Assembly: GCF_001613125.1 (NCBI RefSeq)
Contig: NZ_BDBT01000010.1
Location: 124,001-188,000 of the forward strand
DNA length: 64,000 bases
From: Nocardia shimofusensis NBRC 100134
Lineage (GTDB): Bacteria > Actinomycetota > Actinomycetes > Mycobacteriales > Mycobacteriaceae
Direction of reading: 5' to 3'
Position numbers and translations under genes: made by a program. Under the pieces are notes generated by a model that saw only the letters and a program-made list of their open reading frames with translations, ran no database searches and was not told the origin of the DNA. Positions 54,406 to 63,301 of the stretch are shown here, one piece after another (the first letter of the stretch is position 1; each line of letters starts with the position of its first letter).

Positions 54406-55521
54406 TCAGCCCGCCAATCCGACCGGCCGCGTCACGGTGATGCCGTGCGCCTCGGCTACCTGTGGCGACAGCAGCAGCCCGTCCTCGGCGGTCAGGCCCG
54501 CCGCCAGATCGGGGCGGGACGCGCAGGCCTCGCGCCAGCCCTGGTCGGCGATGGCGAGCACGTAGGGCAGGGTGGCGTTGGTCAGGGCGAGTGTCGAGGT
54601 GTGCGGCACCGCGCCCGGCATGTTCGCCACGCAGTAGTACAGCGCCCCGGCCACGGGAAAAGTCGGCTCCGCGTGCGTGGTCGGGCGCGAGCCCTCGAAG
54701 CAGCCGCCCTGGTCGATGGCGATGTCGACGAGCACCGCGCCCGGCCGCATCGCCGCGACCATCGCCGTGGTCACCAGCTTCGGCGCCCGCGCGCCCGGTA
54801 CCAGCACCGATCCGATCACCAGATCGGCGGCCCGCACGGCCCGCTCCACCTCGGCCGCATTGGACGCGAGCGTGGTGATCCGGCCGTGGAACGCCGCGTC
54901 GAGGTCGCGCAGGCGGGCGAGATCGGTGTCCAGCACACTCACCTGCGCGCCCATGCCCGCCGCCACGGTGGCGGCGTTGCTGCCCGCGACACCGCCGCCG
55001 AGCACCACGACGTGAGCGGGCCGCACCCCGGGCACGCCGCCGAGCAGCACGCCCGCGCCGCCGAGCGGCGCCATCAGGTGATAGGCGCCGACCTGGGCGG
55101 CCAGTTTGCCCGCGACCTCGCTCATCGGCGCGAGCAAGGGCAGCGAGCCGTCGGCCGCGCGCACCGTCTCGTAGGCGATGGCGGTGATGCCGGAGCGCAG
55201 AATCGCCTCGGTGCAGTCCCGCGAGGCGGCCAGATGCAGGTAGGTGAACAGCGCCTGGTCGCCTCGCATCAGCTGGTACTCGGGCTCGATGGGTTCCTTG
55301 ACCTTCAACACCAGCTCGGCCTCGGCCCACACCCGATCGGCGTCCTCGGCGAGCAGCGCGCCCGCGGCCGCGTAGGCGTCGTCGGTGAACCCCGACCCGA
55401 GGCCCGCGCCGTGCTGCACGAGCACCTCGTGACCGTGCCGCACCAACTCTCCCGCGCCCGCCGGTGTCAGCGCGACGCGGAACTCCTGTTCCTTGACCTC
55501 CCCTGGCACACCGATTCGCAT
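54406..55521 (-). CDS. ald: Alanine dehydrogenase
   Basis: 371 residues, the same as mycobacterial Ald. Motifs are MRIGVPGEVKEQEFRVALTP at the start, the NAD-binding VVVLGGGVAGSNAA in the middle, and later conserved AIDQGGCFE and TLALTNATLPYV. It interconverts alanine and pyruvate with NAD+ in the cytoplasm. The start ATG at 55521 matches the family. It is divergent from the gamma-carbonic anhydrase gene and convergent with sigJ (13-bp gap). Confidence 0.96.
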   Translation of the reverse strand: MRIGVPGEVKEQEFRVALTPAGAGELVRHGHEVLVQHGAGLGSGFTDDAYAAAGALLAEDADRVWAEAELVLKVKEPIEPEYQLMRGDQALFTYLHLAASRDCTEAILRSGITAIAYETVRAADGSLPLLAPMSEVAGKLAAQVGAYHLMAPLGGAGVLLGGVPGVRPAHVVVLGGGVAGSNAATVAAGMGAQVSVLDTDLARLRDLDAAFHGRITTLASNAAEVERAVRAADLVIGSVLVPGARAPKLVTTAMVAAMRPGAVLVDIAIDQGGCFEGSRPTTHAEPTFPVAGALYYCVANMPGAVPHTSTLALTNATLPYVLAIADQGWREACASRPDLAAGLTAEDGLLLSPQVAEAHGITVTRPVGLAG

Positions 55522-55668
55522 ACCGCCATCGTGTACCTCTGTCAGGCGTTTCGCCACGAACACACCCGCGACCGGCGGCCGGACGAACCTCGGCGCCGCC
55601 GATCCGGCCGGAGCCCGGAACTCCGAGCCGCCGCGTTCCCCGCGACAGCGGCCGGTTACTTTCGACCC

Positions 55669-56184
55669 ATGAGGATTGAGGCCGGCGGTTTCGCGCCGGA
55701 AATCGACGAGGGCGCCTGGCTGGCGCCGAACGCCACGGTGATCGGGCGGGTGCGCCTGGCCGCCGACGTGAGCATCTGGTACAGCGCGGTGGTGCGCGGT
55801 GATCTGGAGCAGATCACCGTCGGCGAGCGCACCAACATCCAGGACGGTTGCGTGCTGCACGCCGATCCCGGCTTCCCGCTGACCATCGGCAGCGGAGTCT
55901 CGGTGGGACACAACGCGATCCTGCACGGCTGCACCGTCGGCGACGACGTGCTGGTCGGCATGGGCGCGACGGTGCTCAACGGCGCGGTGATCGGCGCGGG
56001 CAGCCTGATCGCGGCCAACGCGCTGATCCCCGAGGGCGCGCAGATTCCGCCCGGATCGCTCGTCGCGGGCGTGCCCGGCAAGATCCGCCGGAAACTCGAC
56101 GATGCGGGAGTCGACGGCATCCGGCTCAATGCCGCGGTCTACGTGCACAACACGGACACCCATCGCAAGGCCACGGTACTGTGA
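55669..56184 (+). CDS. Gamma-carbonic anhydrase-like hexapeptide-repeat protein
   Basis: 171 residues from ATG 55669. Left-handed beta-helix repeats are seen throughout (IGSGVSVGHNAILHGCTVGD). The three zinc-binding histidines are H64 (HADPG), H81 and H86. Such proteins trimerise; some are carbonic anhydrases, others are of unknown activity. It is divergent from ald, and a short unknown gene follows. Confidence 0.9.
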   Translation: MRIEAGGFAPEIDEGAWLAPNATVIGRVRLAADVSIWYSAVVRGDLEQITVGERTNIQDGCVLHADPGFPLTIGSGVSVGHNAILHGCTVGDDVLVGMGATVLNGAVIGAGSLIAANALIPEGAQIPPGSLVAGVPGKIRRKLDDAGVDGIRLNAAVYVHNTDTHRKATVL

Positions 56185-56253
56185 CTTTGCGACACTGTGA
56201 TTGATCGCACAATGGTCAAGCGACCAGTAGGTGCCGCTGATACCATTTTGCCT

Positions 56254-56302
56254 GCATGCGCGCTATTTCGCGACTCGGCGAGTCTCCGGCGTGGCGCGCA
56301 TG
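56254..56302. promoter_or_regulatory. Nested inverted repeats in the leader of a small gene
   Basis: Outer arms CATGCGCGC (56255–56263) and GCGCGCATG (56294–56302) enclose an inner GACTC-GGC-GAGTC (56272–56284). The structure ends about 16 bp before the AGGAGG ribosome site of the 61-residue gene. Confidence 0.45.
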
Positions 56303-56329
56303 ATGCGTTGACGGGCAGGAGGTACCGCG

Positions 56330-56515
56330 GTGTCGTACCAGGATTCGAGTATGCACCGTTCCAAGGGGCGGATCAGTGTGGCCGATATCGCGGCCCAGCC
56401 GGGGGGAATCGAGGCGTTGCATCGCCGGGTTCACGAATTACGCGCGCGCGGCGTCGATTTCGCCGCCAACGCGATCGAACGAGAAATGGCGGATCTGGAC
56501 CTACCGCAGGGCTGA
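56330..56515 (+). CDS. Small hypothetical protein (61 residues)
   Basis: GTG start at 56330 is preceded by a perfect AGGAGG at the right distance. The product MSYQDSSMHRSKGRISVADI and the rest are charged and helical, without a signal or membrane helix. The Arg-rich IEALHRRVHELRARG stretch is amphipathic. No family recognised. A nested hairpin lies in its leader. Confidence 0.6.
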   Translation: MSYQDSSMHRSKGRISVADIAAQPGGIEALHRRVHELRARGVDFAANAIEREMADLDLPQG

Positions 56516-56534
56516 GCGGCGCAAGCGTGACCAC

Positions 56535-56579
56535 ACGCTGCGGGTGGATGAAATAATGACCCTCCATCACCCGCAGCGT
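56535..56579. promoter_or_regulatory. 12-bp inverted repeat flanking an ATG upstream of a TetR gene
   Basis: ACGCTGCGGGTG (56535–56546) and CACCCGCAGCGT (56568–56579) are perfect arms with a 21-bp spacer, 49 bp upstream of the likely start of the TetR gene. This suits an autoregulatory operator, or a hairpin after the small gene. Confidence 0.5.
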
Positions 56580-56627
56580 CGCGCCGCCGCGTCGGCCTCG
56601 GCCGCGCCGAAGGACTGGAGACCCCGA

Positions 56628-57284
56628 ATGCCTGCCGTACCCCCCATGCTCCAGCGCATTCTCGACAAACCCGTCGCCGACGGGGAGAAGCTGCTCGAGA
56701 GCGCGCTCTCGGCGTTTCTGGATTTCGGCATCAAGCGCACCAGCATGGGCGAGATCGCGCGGCGGGCAGGCATCAGCCCCGCCACGCTGTATCGACGTTT
56801 CGAATCGAAGAACGATCTGGTGGAGGCGGTCAGCGTCCGCGAGGCACAGCGGTTCGTCGAGTACATCGACAAACGGGTCCAGACCGTCGACGGTGGCGAG
56901 GACCGATTGGTGGAGATCTTCGTCGCCTTCATCACCGCCATCGCGGGCAACGAACTGCTGCGCAGGCTGCTACGCACCGAACCCGATCTGATCCTGCCGC
57001 GCCTGACCACCGAGGCCGGTCCGGTACTGGCCGTCGGCCGCGTCTATCTGGCGGAGAAGCTGCGCGAACTGCGTCCCCGCGATGTCGACTTCGACGCCGA
57101 CCTGGTCGCGGAGGTGATGGCCCGACTGGCGCTGTCGCTGGCGCTGACCCCGGACGGTCTGATCCCGCTCGCCGATGCCGAGGCCGGCCGCGATTTCGCC
57201 CGCCGCACTCTGCTGCCCATGGTGGGTGTGTCGAATGCTCAGCCGACACCGAACGCGGTGGCGACCAGCTCGTCGAGCAACTGA
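56628..57284 (+). CDS. TetR family transcriptional regulator
   Basis: 218 residues from ATG 56628, chosen for GGAG 8–9 nt upstream; ATG 56556 is in frame but sits inside the loop of a perfect inverted repeat. The HTH is TSMGEIARRAGISPATLYRR at about 41–60, followed by FESKNDLVEAVS. Its 3' end overlaps the convergent methyltransferase gene by 46 bp. The target is unknown; the inverted repeat is a candidate site of autoregulation. Confidence 0.87.
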   Translation: MPAVPPMLQRILDKPVADGEKLLESALSAFLDFGIKRTSMGEIARRAGISPATLYRRFESKNDLVEAVSVREAQRFVEYIDKRVQTVDGGEDRLVEIFVAFITAIAGNELLRRLLRTEPDLILPRLTTEAGPVLAVGRVYLAEKLRELRPRDVDFDADLVAEVMARLALSLALTPDGLIPLADAEAGRDFARRTLLPMVGVSNAQPTPNAVATSSSSN

Positions 57285-58969
57285 CCGGCGGAATCGTCGG
57301 CTTCGCGACTGCCGTCGACCAGATCGGCGACCAGTGCCGCGATCCGGCGGGCCGGTTCGCCGTTCGGATCGGGCAGCGGTAGCCGCGAGACGTACTGCGT
57401 GATCCACCGCCGCCTGCCCGAATACAGCCGGTTGCCGCAGACGGTGTCGTAGAACCGCAGGCCCAGCGCCGAATTCGCGACCCCCATCAGCAGCTGGGCC
57501 ACGTATTCGGCCGCACACGCGGAACCGTCGAGGTCGGCCAGCGAGATCCAGTAGCAGTCCCCGTTGACGACCGCGCCCGATCGATCCAGTGCGAAGCGCG
57601 CTCGCTCGCTGATATCGGGAAAGACGATCTTCGGCGCCCGCCACCGGTCTGGCCGTTGCGGCACCCAGATCTCGAACCAGCGCCTGCCACCGCCGGTGAG
57701 ATAGGTGCGCGCCGCCAGTCTGGCGCGATGGGACCGCAGATACGTCGCCGCGGAGGGAAAGTCGTCGAGGTCGACGGGTGTGCGCTGCGCGGCCGTCACG
57801 TCGTAGGGGTACAGCACACGGGTGTTCGCCGCTCGCTCCACCCGCCAGGGCCGCAGGTCGCGGTGGGTGAGCAGGGCCCGCAGCAGCTCCGGCTCCGGGC
57901 ACGGCGTGCGGCGCTCCCAGTCCTCGGCGATGAACACCTCGTCGGCATTGGTCTTGACGCCCACCCGCACCGGTGCCAGCTCCCCGAATGTCCGCCAGGT
58001 CCGGTCGGCGACCTCGGCGAGCCAGGCCTCCCGGTCCGGGGACGACATCCGCCACGAACTCTCGGTAGCCGCGGGCCGATCCGGCGAGCGCGTCGACGGA
58101 TTCGGTCGCACGGGCGTGCCTGCCGCGAGGGTGCCCACCTCGATCGCGTAGGTGCGTCCGTTGCGGGCCACCAGCGACGGGGCGTCGGCGAGCAGCGCGT
58201 CGAACAGGTCGGCGGTGCTCGACGGGTGTGCGTGCGGGGCCTCGTAGGCGGAGACATGCCGGCAGGCGGAGACGTGCCGGCAGGACGCGCCCGTCCCGGC
58301 ATGCACGGCGATCGTGACCGCGGGCAGGACGGCGGCGGCGAAGAGCTTGGTGTCGCCCAGGTCGTAGATCTCCACCGGCGGCAGGTCGCGCGACAGCACG
58401 GCGCGAATGTTGGCCCCCGCCTTGGTGGTCAGGAAGCGATTGGCGCACAGCAGTCCGAGCACGCCGCCGGTCCGCAGCAGGCGTGGGGCGAGGGCGACGA
58501 ACGGGTGGGTCAGGTCGATGCGACCCCGCAGTCCGAACTCCCGGCTGAGCAGCCGGGCGGTCTCCGCGCCGAGTCGCTGGACACGGACGTACGGCGGATT
58601 GGTGATGATCGCGTCGAAGCGCCGCTCCGCCAGACCAGCCGCCGCGGTGAGGAAATCGCCGCCGTGCCAGTCGGCGTCGACGTCTTCGTCGGCGGCGCGG
58701 GCCCGAGCGCGGTCGAGCGCCTCCTGGTCGAGGTCGTAGCCGATGGCGGCGAACCGGAGTCCGGGCGAGGTGCGCGCGGCGGCACGATGCAGTGCGAGCA
58801 GCAGTTCGCCGTCGCCGCAGGCGGGGTCGAGCACACGCAGCGTGCCGTCCGGACCCGGGTGCGGGAGATGCGCGAGGACTCGGCGCGCCAGGAAGTCGGC
58901 GAGTTCGGGCGGCGTGTAGTGCCTGCCGTGCCGTTTCCGGTCGTCCGCGTCGCGGGCCGGGGAGCCCAT
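57239..58969 (-). CDS. Solitary DNA adenine-N6 methyltransferase (TaqI/Eco57I-like)
   Basis: 576 residues. Motif X (GRHYTPPELADFLARRVLA), motif I DPACGDGELL (48–57, AdoMet) and motif IV NPPY (124–127, catalytic) are in the order of gamma-class N6-adenine methyltransferases. The C-terminal half looks like a TaqI-type target-recognition domain, ending with WITQYVSRLPLPDP. No restriction enzyme gene is next to it, so it may be an orphan methylase or a type IIG-like remnant. An 18-bp tandem duplication repeats CRHVSA in the middle. Confidence 0.85.
   Translation of the reverse strand: MGSPARDADDRKRHGRHYTPPELADFLARRVLAHLPHPGPDGTLRVLDPACGDGELLLALHRAAARTSPGLRFAAIGYDLDQEALDRARARAADEDVDADWHGGDFLTAAAGLAERRFDAIITNPPYVRVQRLGAETARLLSREFGLRGRIDLTHPFVALAPRLLRTGGVLGLLCANRFLTTKAGANIRAVLSRDLPPVEIYDLGDTKLFAAAVLPAVTIAVHAGTGASCRHVSACRHVSAYEAPHAHPSSTADLFDALLADAPSLVARNGRTYAIEVGTLAAGTPVRPNPSTRSPDRPAATESSWRMSSPDREAWLAEVADRTWRTFGELAPVRVGVKTNADEVFIAEDWERRTPCPEPELLRALLTHRDLRPWRVERAANTRVLYPYDVTAAQRTPVDLDDFPSAATYLRSHRARLAARTYLTGGGRRWFEIWVPQRPDRWRAPKIVFPDISERARFALDRSGAVVNGDCYWISLADLDGSACAAEYVAQLLMGVANSALGLRFYDTVCGNRLYSGRRRWITQYVSRLPLPDPNGEPARRIAALVADLVDGSREADDSAGQLLDELVATAFGVG
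58246..58281. repeat. 18-bp in-frame tandem duplication inside the methyltransferase gene
   Basis: Two 18-bp units (58246–58263 and 58264–58281) differ by one base and encode CRHVSA twice in a row. This is an in-frame duplication, probably recent, in a region between the catalytic and recognition parts. Confidence 0.7.
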
Positions 58970-59109
58970 CTGCTGATTGTGCCCCGACGGAGCCGCCGGA
59001 TGGAGGCGGCGGACCCCCGGGCGAGTCGCCGCAGCACTTGAGGTTCCCCCGACGCCGTTCAGCAGCTAGCATCGGTCTCGAAATAGAACCATTTCAAGGA
59101 GGCGGGTTC

Positions 59110-59802
59110 ATGACCCCGACCAGTGCGCAGACCGCCGAGCAGACGGCGCTGTCCCGGATTCTCGACCAGCGGTACACCTGCAGGCAGTTCCGCTCCGACC
59201 CGGTGCCGCGCGAGACGATCGAGACCCTGCTGCGGATGGCTCAGCGCACCCCTTCGTGGTGCAACACCCAGCCCTGGCACGCCGTGGTCACCGACTCCGC
59301 GGCCACCGACCGGTTCCGCAAGGAACTGCTCGACCACATCCAGACCGCCGCACCCGCCCCCGACCTGACCTTTCCCGGCACCTACCACGGGGTCTACAAA
59401 GACCGCAGGCGCGAATGCGGCAAGCAGCTCTACACCGCCGTCGGCATCGAGAAGGGCGACAACGCCGGGTCGATGCGCCAGATGATGCGCAATTTCGAGC
59501 TCTTCGACGCCCCGCACGTCGCGATCGTCACCACCGAGGCCGAACTCGGCATCTACGGCGCGGTGGACTGCGGCCTCTACATCAACACCTTCCTGCTGGC
59601 CGCCCAGAGCCTCGGCCTCGGCGCGGCCCCACAGGCGGCGCTGGCGAGCTACTCACCGTTCCTGCACAGCCACTTCGGGATTCCCGAACACCGCCAGGTG
59701 GTCGCGGGCATCAGCTTCGGCTACCCCGACACCGAGCATCCGGTGAATTCGTTCCGCACCCATCGTGGGGATCTCGACGAGGCCGTCACCTTCGTCAGCT
59801 GA
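59110..59802 (+). CDS. Nitroreductase family FMN-dependent oxidoreductase
   Basis: 230 residues from ATG 59110 with AAGGAGG upstream. The N-terminal QRYTCRQFRSDPVPRET and PSWCNTQPWHAVV (FMN site) and C-terminal ISFGYPDTEHPVN are the nitroreductase pattern. It transfers hydride from NAD(P)H to quinones, nitro compounds or similar; the true substrate is unknown. It converges on an HxlR regulator, a common pairing for redox-stress or detoxification genes. Confidence 0.9.
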   Translation: MTPTSAQTAEQTALSRILDQRYTCRQFRSDPVPRETIETLLRMAQRTPSWCNTQPWHAVVTDSAATDRFRKELLDHIQTAAPAPDLTFPGTYHGVYKDRRRECGKQLYTAVGIEKGDNAGSMRQMMRNFELFDAPHVAIVTTEAELGIYGAVDCGLYINTFLLAAQSLGLGAAPQAALASYSPFLHSHFGIPEHRQVVAGISFGYPDTEHPVNSFRTHRGDLDEAVTFVS

Positions 59803-59852
59803 GTCCTGCCGAGAACATCGACCGCCCCGCGCGACCGGCTCGCGCGGCGCGG

Positions 59853-60317
59853 TCAATCGACGGGTTGTTCGCGCAGGAGGCCGGGACCGAGTTCCGGGAC
59901 GATGTCGCGCGCGCTGATCTGCTCACCGCACTCGTCGCATGCCAATTCGATCCTGGCCTCGCCCGGACAGTCCCGATGGCGGTAGCGCACCGGCGGACCT
60001 TCCGGCGCCATATAGGTATCGCCCCACGCGCGAATCGCCATGAGGATCGGGTAGATGTCGTGGCCCTTCGGGGTCAGCCGGTATTCCTCGTAGGCTCCGC
60101 CCTCGATCTTCTGCTTGACCAGGATGCCGTGCTCGACGAGCCGGTCCAGCCGATCCTGCAGCCGGCCACGGGAGATGCCCAGGGCGCTCTGGAAAGCGTT
60201 GAACCGGCGCACCCCCGCGAAGGCGAACTTCAAAATCACCAGGGTCCAGCGATCCCCGAGAACCACCAGCGGCCGCGTGATCGAACACGGCTCGTCGGCA
60301 AGCTCCTCATAACGCAT
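59853..60317 (-). CDS. HxlR family winged-helix regulator
   Basis: 154 residues from ATG 60317 (GTG 60320 directly before it is equally possible). The HxlR winged-helix pattern is clear: CSITRPLVVLGDRWTLVILK, then SRGRLQDRLDRLVEHGIL and YRLTPKGHDIYPIL. The C-terminal half adds two short cysteine motifs (DCPGEA and ACDECGEQ) that may bind metal. HxlR proteins sense aldehydes, quinones or disulfide stress. It likely controls the convergent nitroreductase gene. Confidence 0.9.
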   Translation of the reverse strand: MRYEELADEPCSITRPLVVLGDRWTLVILKFAFAGVRRFNAFQSALGISRGRLQDRLDRLVEHGILVKQKIEGGAYEEYRLTPKGHDIYPILMAIRAWGDTYMAPEGPPVRYRHRDCPGEARIELACDECGEQISARDIVPELGPGLLREQPVD

Positions 60318-60362
60318 CACCCGATGCTACCCAGGCCCCCGCGCGCCGCGGACGGTGAAAAA

Positions 60363-60398
60363 GCGAACGGCCCCGGAATCGCTTCCGGGGCCGTTCGC
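60363..60398 (-). terminator. Intrinsic terminator of the FAS-II/accD6 operon
   Basis: A 16-bp perfect stem (60363–60378 with 60383–60398), 4-nt loop, and on the minus strand a T5 run directly after. It lies 65 bp past the accD6 stop. This is the best intrinsic terminator in the window. Confidence 0.9.
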
Positions 60399-60462
60399 GG
60401 TACCACTGGGATTCGCTTCGGCTCAGCTCACAGCCCTGATCTGAGCGTCACGAATCCACGCG

Positions 60463-61896
60463 TCACAGCGGGATGTTCTTGTGGTGGCTGGGGCGCGAGG
60501 GCGCGGCGGCCAGTGCGGCGGCGATGACGCTGCGGGTCTTGGCCGGGTCGATGACCTCGTCCACCACGCCGATCGCCAGGGCGCGTTCCACGCCGCCCGC
60601 GATCTTCTCGTGCTCGGCCGTCAGACGCTCGTGCAGCGCCTCGCGCTCTTCCTCCGGCGCGGCCGCGAGTGCCTTCTTGTGGAGGATGCCGACCGCCGCC
60701 TTGGCGCCCATCACGGCCACCTCGGAGTCCGGCCAGGCGTAGACCGCGGTCGCGCCCAGAGAACGGGCGTTCATGGCGATGTAGGCGCCGCCGTAGATCT
60801 TGCGGGTCACCAGGGTGACGCGCGGGACACGGGCCTCGGCGAAGGCGTGCAGCAGCTTGGCGCCGCGGCGGACCACGCCGTCCCACTCCTGACCGACGCC
60901 GGGCAGGTAGCCGGGCACGTCGGTGACGACGATCAGCGGGATGCCGAACGCGTCGCACAGTCGCACGAAGCGGGAGGCCTTCTCGGCGCTCTCGGAGTTC
61001 AGGCAGCCACCGAGGCGCAGCGGGTTGTTGGCCAGCACGCCGACGGTGCGCCCGCCGAGGCGACCGAGACCGACCACCATGCTGCGCGCGTAACCGGCCT
61101 GCAGCTCCTCGAACGAGGACTCGCCGTCGACATTGTCGAGCAGTTCGTGCACCAGCGGCTTCACGTCGTAGGCGCGCTTGGCCGAGGCGGGCAGCATCGC
61201 CTTCAGGTCGACGTTGCCGTGCTCGGCGGCCATCATGTCGAACTCGCCCTGCTCGGCGAACATCGACACCAGCTTGCGGGCGCGGTGCATGGCGTCGGCC
61301 TCGTCGTCGGCCACGATGTGGCACACGCCGGACTTCTTGCCGTGGGTCTCCGGGCCGCCCAGGGTGGCCATGTCGACCTGCTCACCGGTGACCGAACGGA
61401 CCACGTCGGGACCGGTCACGAAGATCCGGCCCTCCGGCGCCATGATGACGACGTCGGTCAGCGCCGGGCCGTAGGCCGCGCCGCCGGCGGCGAAGCCGAG
61501 CACCACCGAGATCTGCGGGACCAGGCCGGACGCGCGGACCATGGCCTCGAAGACCAGGCCGACCGCGTGCAGCGCCTCGACACCCTCGGCGAGCCGGGCG
61601 CCGCCGGAATGCCAGAGACCGACCACCGGGACGCCGGAGTCGATGGCGGTGTCGATCGCGTCGACGATGTGCTTGCAGCCCTCCACGCCCATCGCGCCGC
61701 CCATGACCATCGCGTCGGAGCAATAGGCCACGGTGCGAACGCCGTCCACCTCGCCGATCGCGGCGAGCACGCCGGACTTGTCACGCGGGTGCAGCGGTAG
61801 AACCGTTCCGGGATCGAAGAACCGCTGGAGCCGGCCCATCGGGTCACGAGGGTCGGTCGCTGTGTCCGGTGTCAACGCGGGTGCCATGATCGTCAT
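60463..61896 (-). CDS. accD6: Acyl-CoA carboxylase carboxyltransferase beta subunit AccD6
   Basis: 477 residues, about the length of mycobacterial AccD6 (473). The crotonase-fold carboxyltransferase halves carry GGARLAEGVEALHAVG, then GFAAGGAAYGPALTDVVIMA and the C-terminal DVPGYLPGVGQEWDGVVRRG. It transfers CO2 from biotin to acetyl-CoA, giving malonyl-CoA for fatty acid synthesis. It is the last gene of the FAS-II group and is separated from kasA by a terminator-like hairpin, suggesting partly separate control. Confidence 0.93.
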   Translation of the reverse strand: MTIMAPALTPDTATDPRDPMGRLQRFFDPGTVLPLHPRDKSGVLAAIGEVDGVRTVAYCSDAMVMGGAMGVEGCKHIVDAIDTAIDSGVPVVGLWHSGGARLAEGVEALHAVGLVFEAMVRASGLVPQISVVLGFAAGGAAYGPALTDVVIMAPEGRIFVTGPDVVRSVTGEQVDMATLGGPETHGKKSGVCHIVADDEADAMHRARKLVSMFAEQGEFDMMAAEHGNVDLKAMLPASAKRAYDVKPLVHELLDNVDGESSFEELQAGYARSMVVGLGRLGGRTVGVLANNPLRLGGCLNSESAEKASRFVRLCDAFGIPLIVVTDVPGYLPGVGQEWDGVVRRGAKLLHAFAEARVPRVTLVTRKIYGGAYIAMNARSLGATAVYAWPDSEVAVMGAKAAVGILHKKALAAAPEEEREALHERLTAEHEKIAGGVERALAIGVVDEVIDPAKTRSVIAAALAAAPSRPSHHKNIPL

Positions 61897-61972
61897 CGCG
61901 TTTTCTCCTCATCGAAAGAATGTGTGCCGCTGATCGCGGCTGCATGGTCGAAAGACCGGTGGATTCGAAAAA

Positions 61973-62014
61973 CCCGGTGGGGTCGAGGCCGCTGACAGGG
62001 CCGACCCCACCGGG
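61973..62014 (-). terminator. Terminator-like hairpin between kasA and accD6
   Basis: A 13-bp perfect stem (61973–61985 with 62002–62014) has a 16-nt loop, and on the minus strand TTTTT follows. It may cut down readthrough from kasA, leaving accD6 to depend on its own promoter. Confidence 0.75.
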
Positions 62015-62040
62015 GATCGTCGAGCAAATCGGTCGAGCGG

Positions 62041-63291
62041 CTATGCGCGACCGAAGGCGAGGGCAACATTGTGCCCACCGAAACCGAACGAATTATTGAT
62101 CGCGTATTCGATGTTCTGCTGGCGAGCTTCGCCCTTCACCACATCGAGATCGATCTCCGGATCCTGGTTGTCCAGGTTCAAGGTCGGCGGCACGATGCCG
62201 TCGCGGATGCTCATCACGGTGAGGATCGACTCGAGCGCGCCGACCGCGCCGATCGAGTGACCCAGCGCCGACTTGGGCGCGTACACCGAGGCGTGAGTGC
62301 CCACAGCTTTATGGATCGCGTTCGCCTCGGCCGTGTCACCGACAGGGGTGGCCGTGGCGTGCGCGTTGATGTGGGTGATGTCCTGCTTGGACAGGCCCGC
62401 GGTCTGCATCGCGCGGGTCATCGCGCGGGCGGCGCCGGTGCCCTCCGGATCGGGGGCGACCAGGTGGTAGCCGTCGGAGGTGATACCCGCGCCCAGCAGA
62501 CGGGCGTGGATGGTCGCGCCGCGTGCCTTCGCGTGTTCCTCGGTCTCGAGCACCATCAGGGCGCCCGCCTCACCGAAGACGAAGCCGTCACGATCCTTGT
62601 CGAACGGCCGTGAGGCCCCCTTCGGATCGTGGTTGCGGGTGCTCGTGGCACGCATCATGGAGAACGCGGCGATCGGCAAGGCGTCGATGTAACCCTCGAC
62701 GCCGCCGGTGACGACGATGTCGGCGTCACCCATCACGATCATCCGCCACGCGTTCGCGATGGCTTCCGAACCGGACGAACACGCCGAGACCGGAGTGACC
62801 ACTCCTGCCTTGGCCTTCAACTCGAGTCCGACGCAGGCCGACGGACCGTTCGGCATGACCATCTGAACAGCCAGCGGCGAGATCTTGCGATAGCCACCGT
62901 TCTTCAGCTTGTCGACCGAGTCGATCAGCGCGTCGCCGCCACCGAGTCCGGTGCCGATCGCGACAGCCAGGCGGTCGGGATCGACCTCGGGGCTGCCCGC
63001 GTTCTTCCACACCTCGCGACCCATCACGGTCGCGAGTCGCTCGACATAAGCCATGCGACGGATTTCAACCCTGGTGAGCAGGGTGTCGGGGTTCACCTTC
63101 AGGTGTCCGCCGATGCGGACCGGAAGGTCGTATTCCTCGATGAAGGAATCCTCGAGAACGTCGATACCGCTCTCGCCGTTGAGGAGTCCCTTCCACGTCG
63201 CATCGACGTCGCCCGCGATCGACGTGGTAGCCGCCATGCTCGTCACGACGACGTTGGGGAAATTCCCATTCAAGGTGGAAGGAGTGGTCAC
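62041..63291 (-). CDS. kasA: Beta-ketoacyl-ACP synthase KasA
   Basis: 416 residues, equal to mycobacterial KasA. The catalytic Cys171 is in [10 protein letters not shown], with the active-site histidines in [12 protein letters not shown] and [10 protein letters not shown]. It elongates acyl-ACP by condensation with malonyl-ACP in the FAS-II system that leads to mycolic acids. Only one kas gene lies here; mycobacteria have kasA and kasB in tandem. acpM starts 10 bp upstream, so the two are co-transcribed. Confidence 0.93.
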   Translation of the reverse strand: MTTPSTLNGNFPNVVVTSMAATTSIAGDVDATWKGLLNGESGIDVLEDSFIEEYDLPVRIGGHLKVNPDTLLTRVEIRRMAYVERLATVMGREVWKNAGSPEVDPDRLAVAIGTGLGGGDALIDSVDKLKNGGYRKISPLAVQMVMPNGPSACVGLELKAKAGVVTPVSACSSGSEAIANAWRMIVMGDADIVVTGGVEGYIDALPIAAFSMMRATSTRNHDPKGASRPFDKDRDGFVFGEAGALMVLETEEHAKARGATIHARLLGAGITSDGYHLVAPDPEGTGAARAMTRAMQTAGLSKQDITHINAHATATPVGDTAEANAIHKAVGTHASVYAPKSALGHSIGAVGALESILTVMSIRDGIVPPTLNLDNQDPEIDLDVVKGEARQQNIEYAINNSFGFGGHNVALAFGRA

Positions 63292-63301
63292 TGTTTCGGC
63301 C

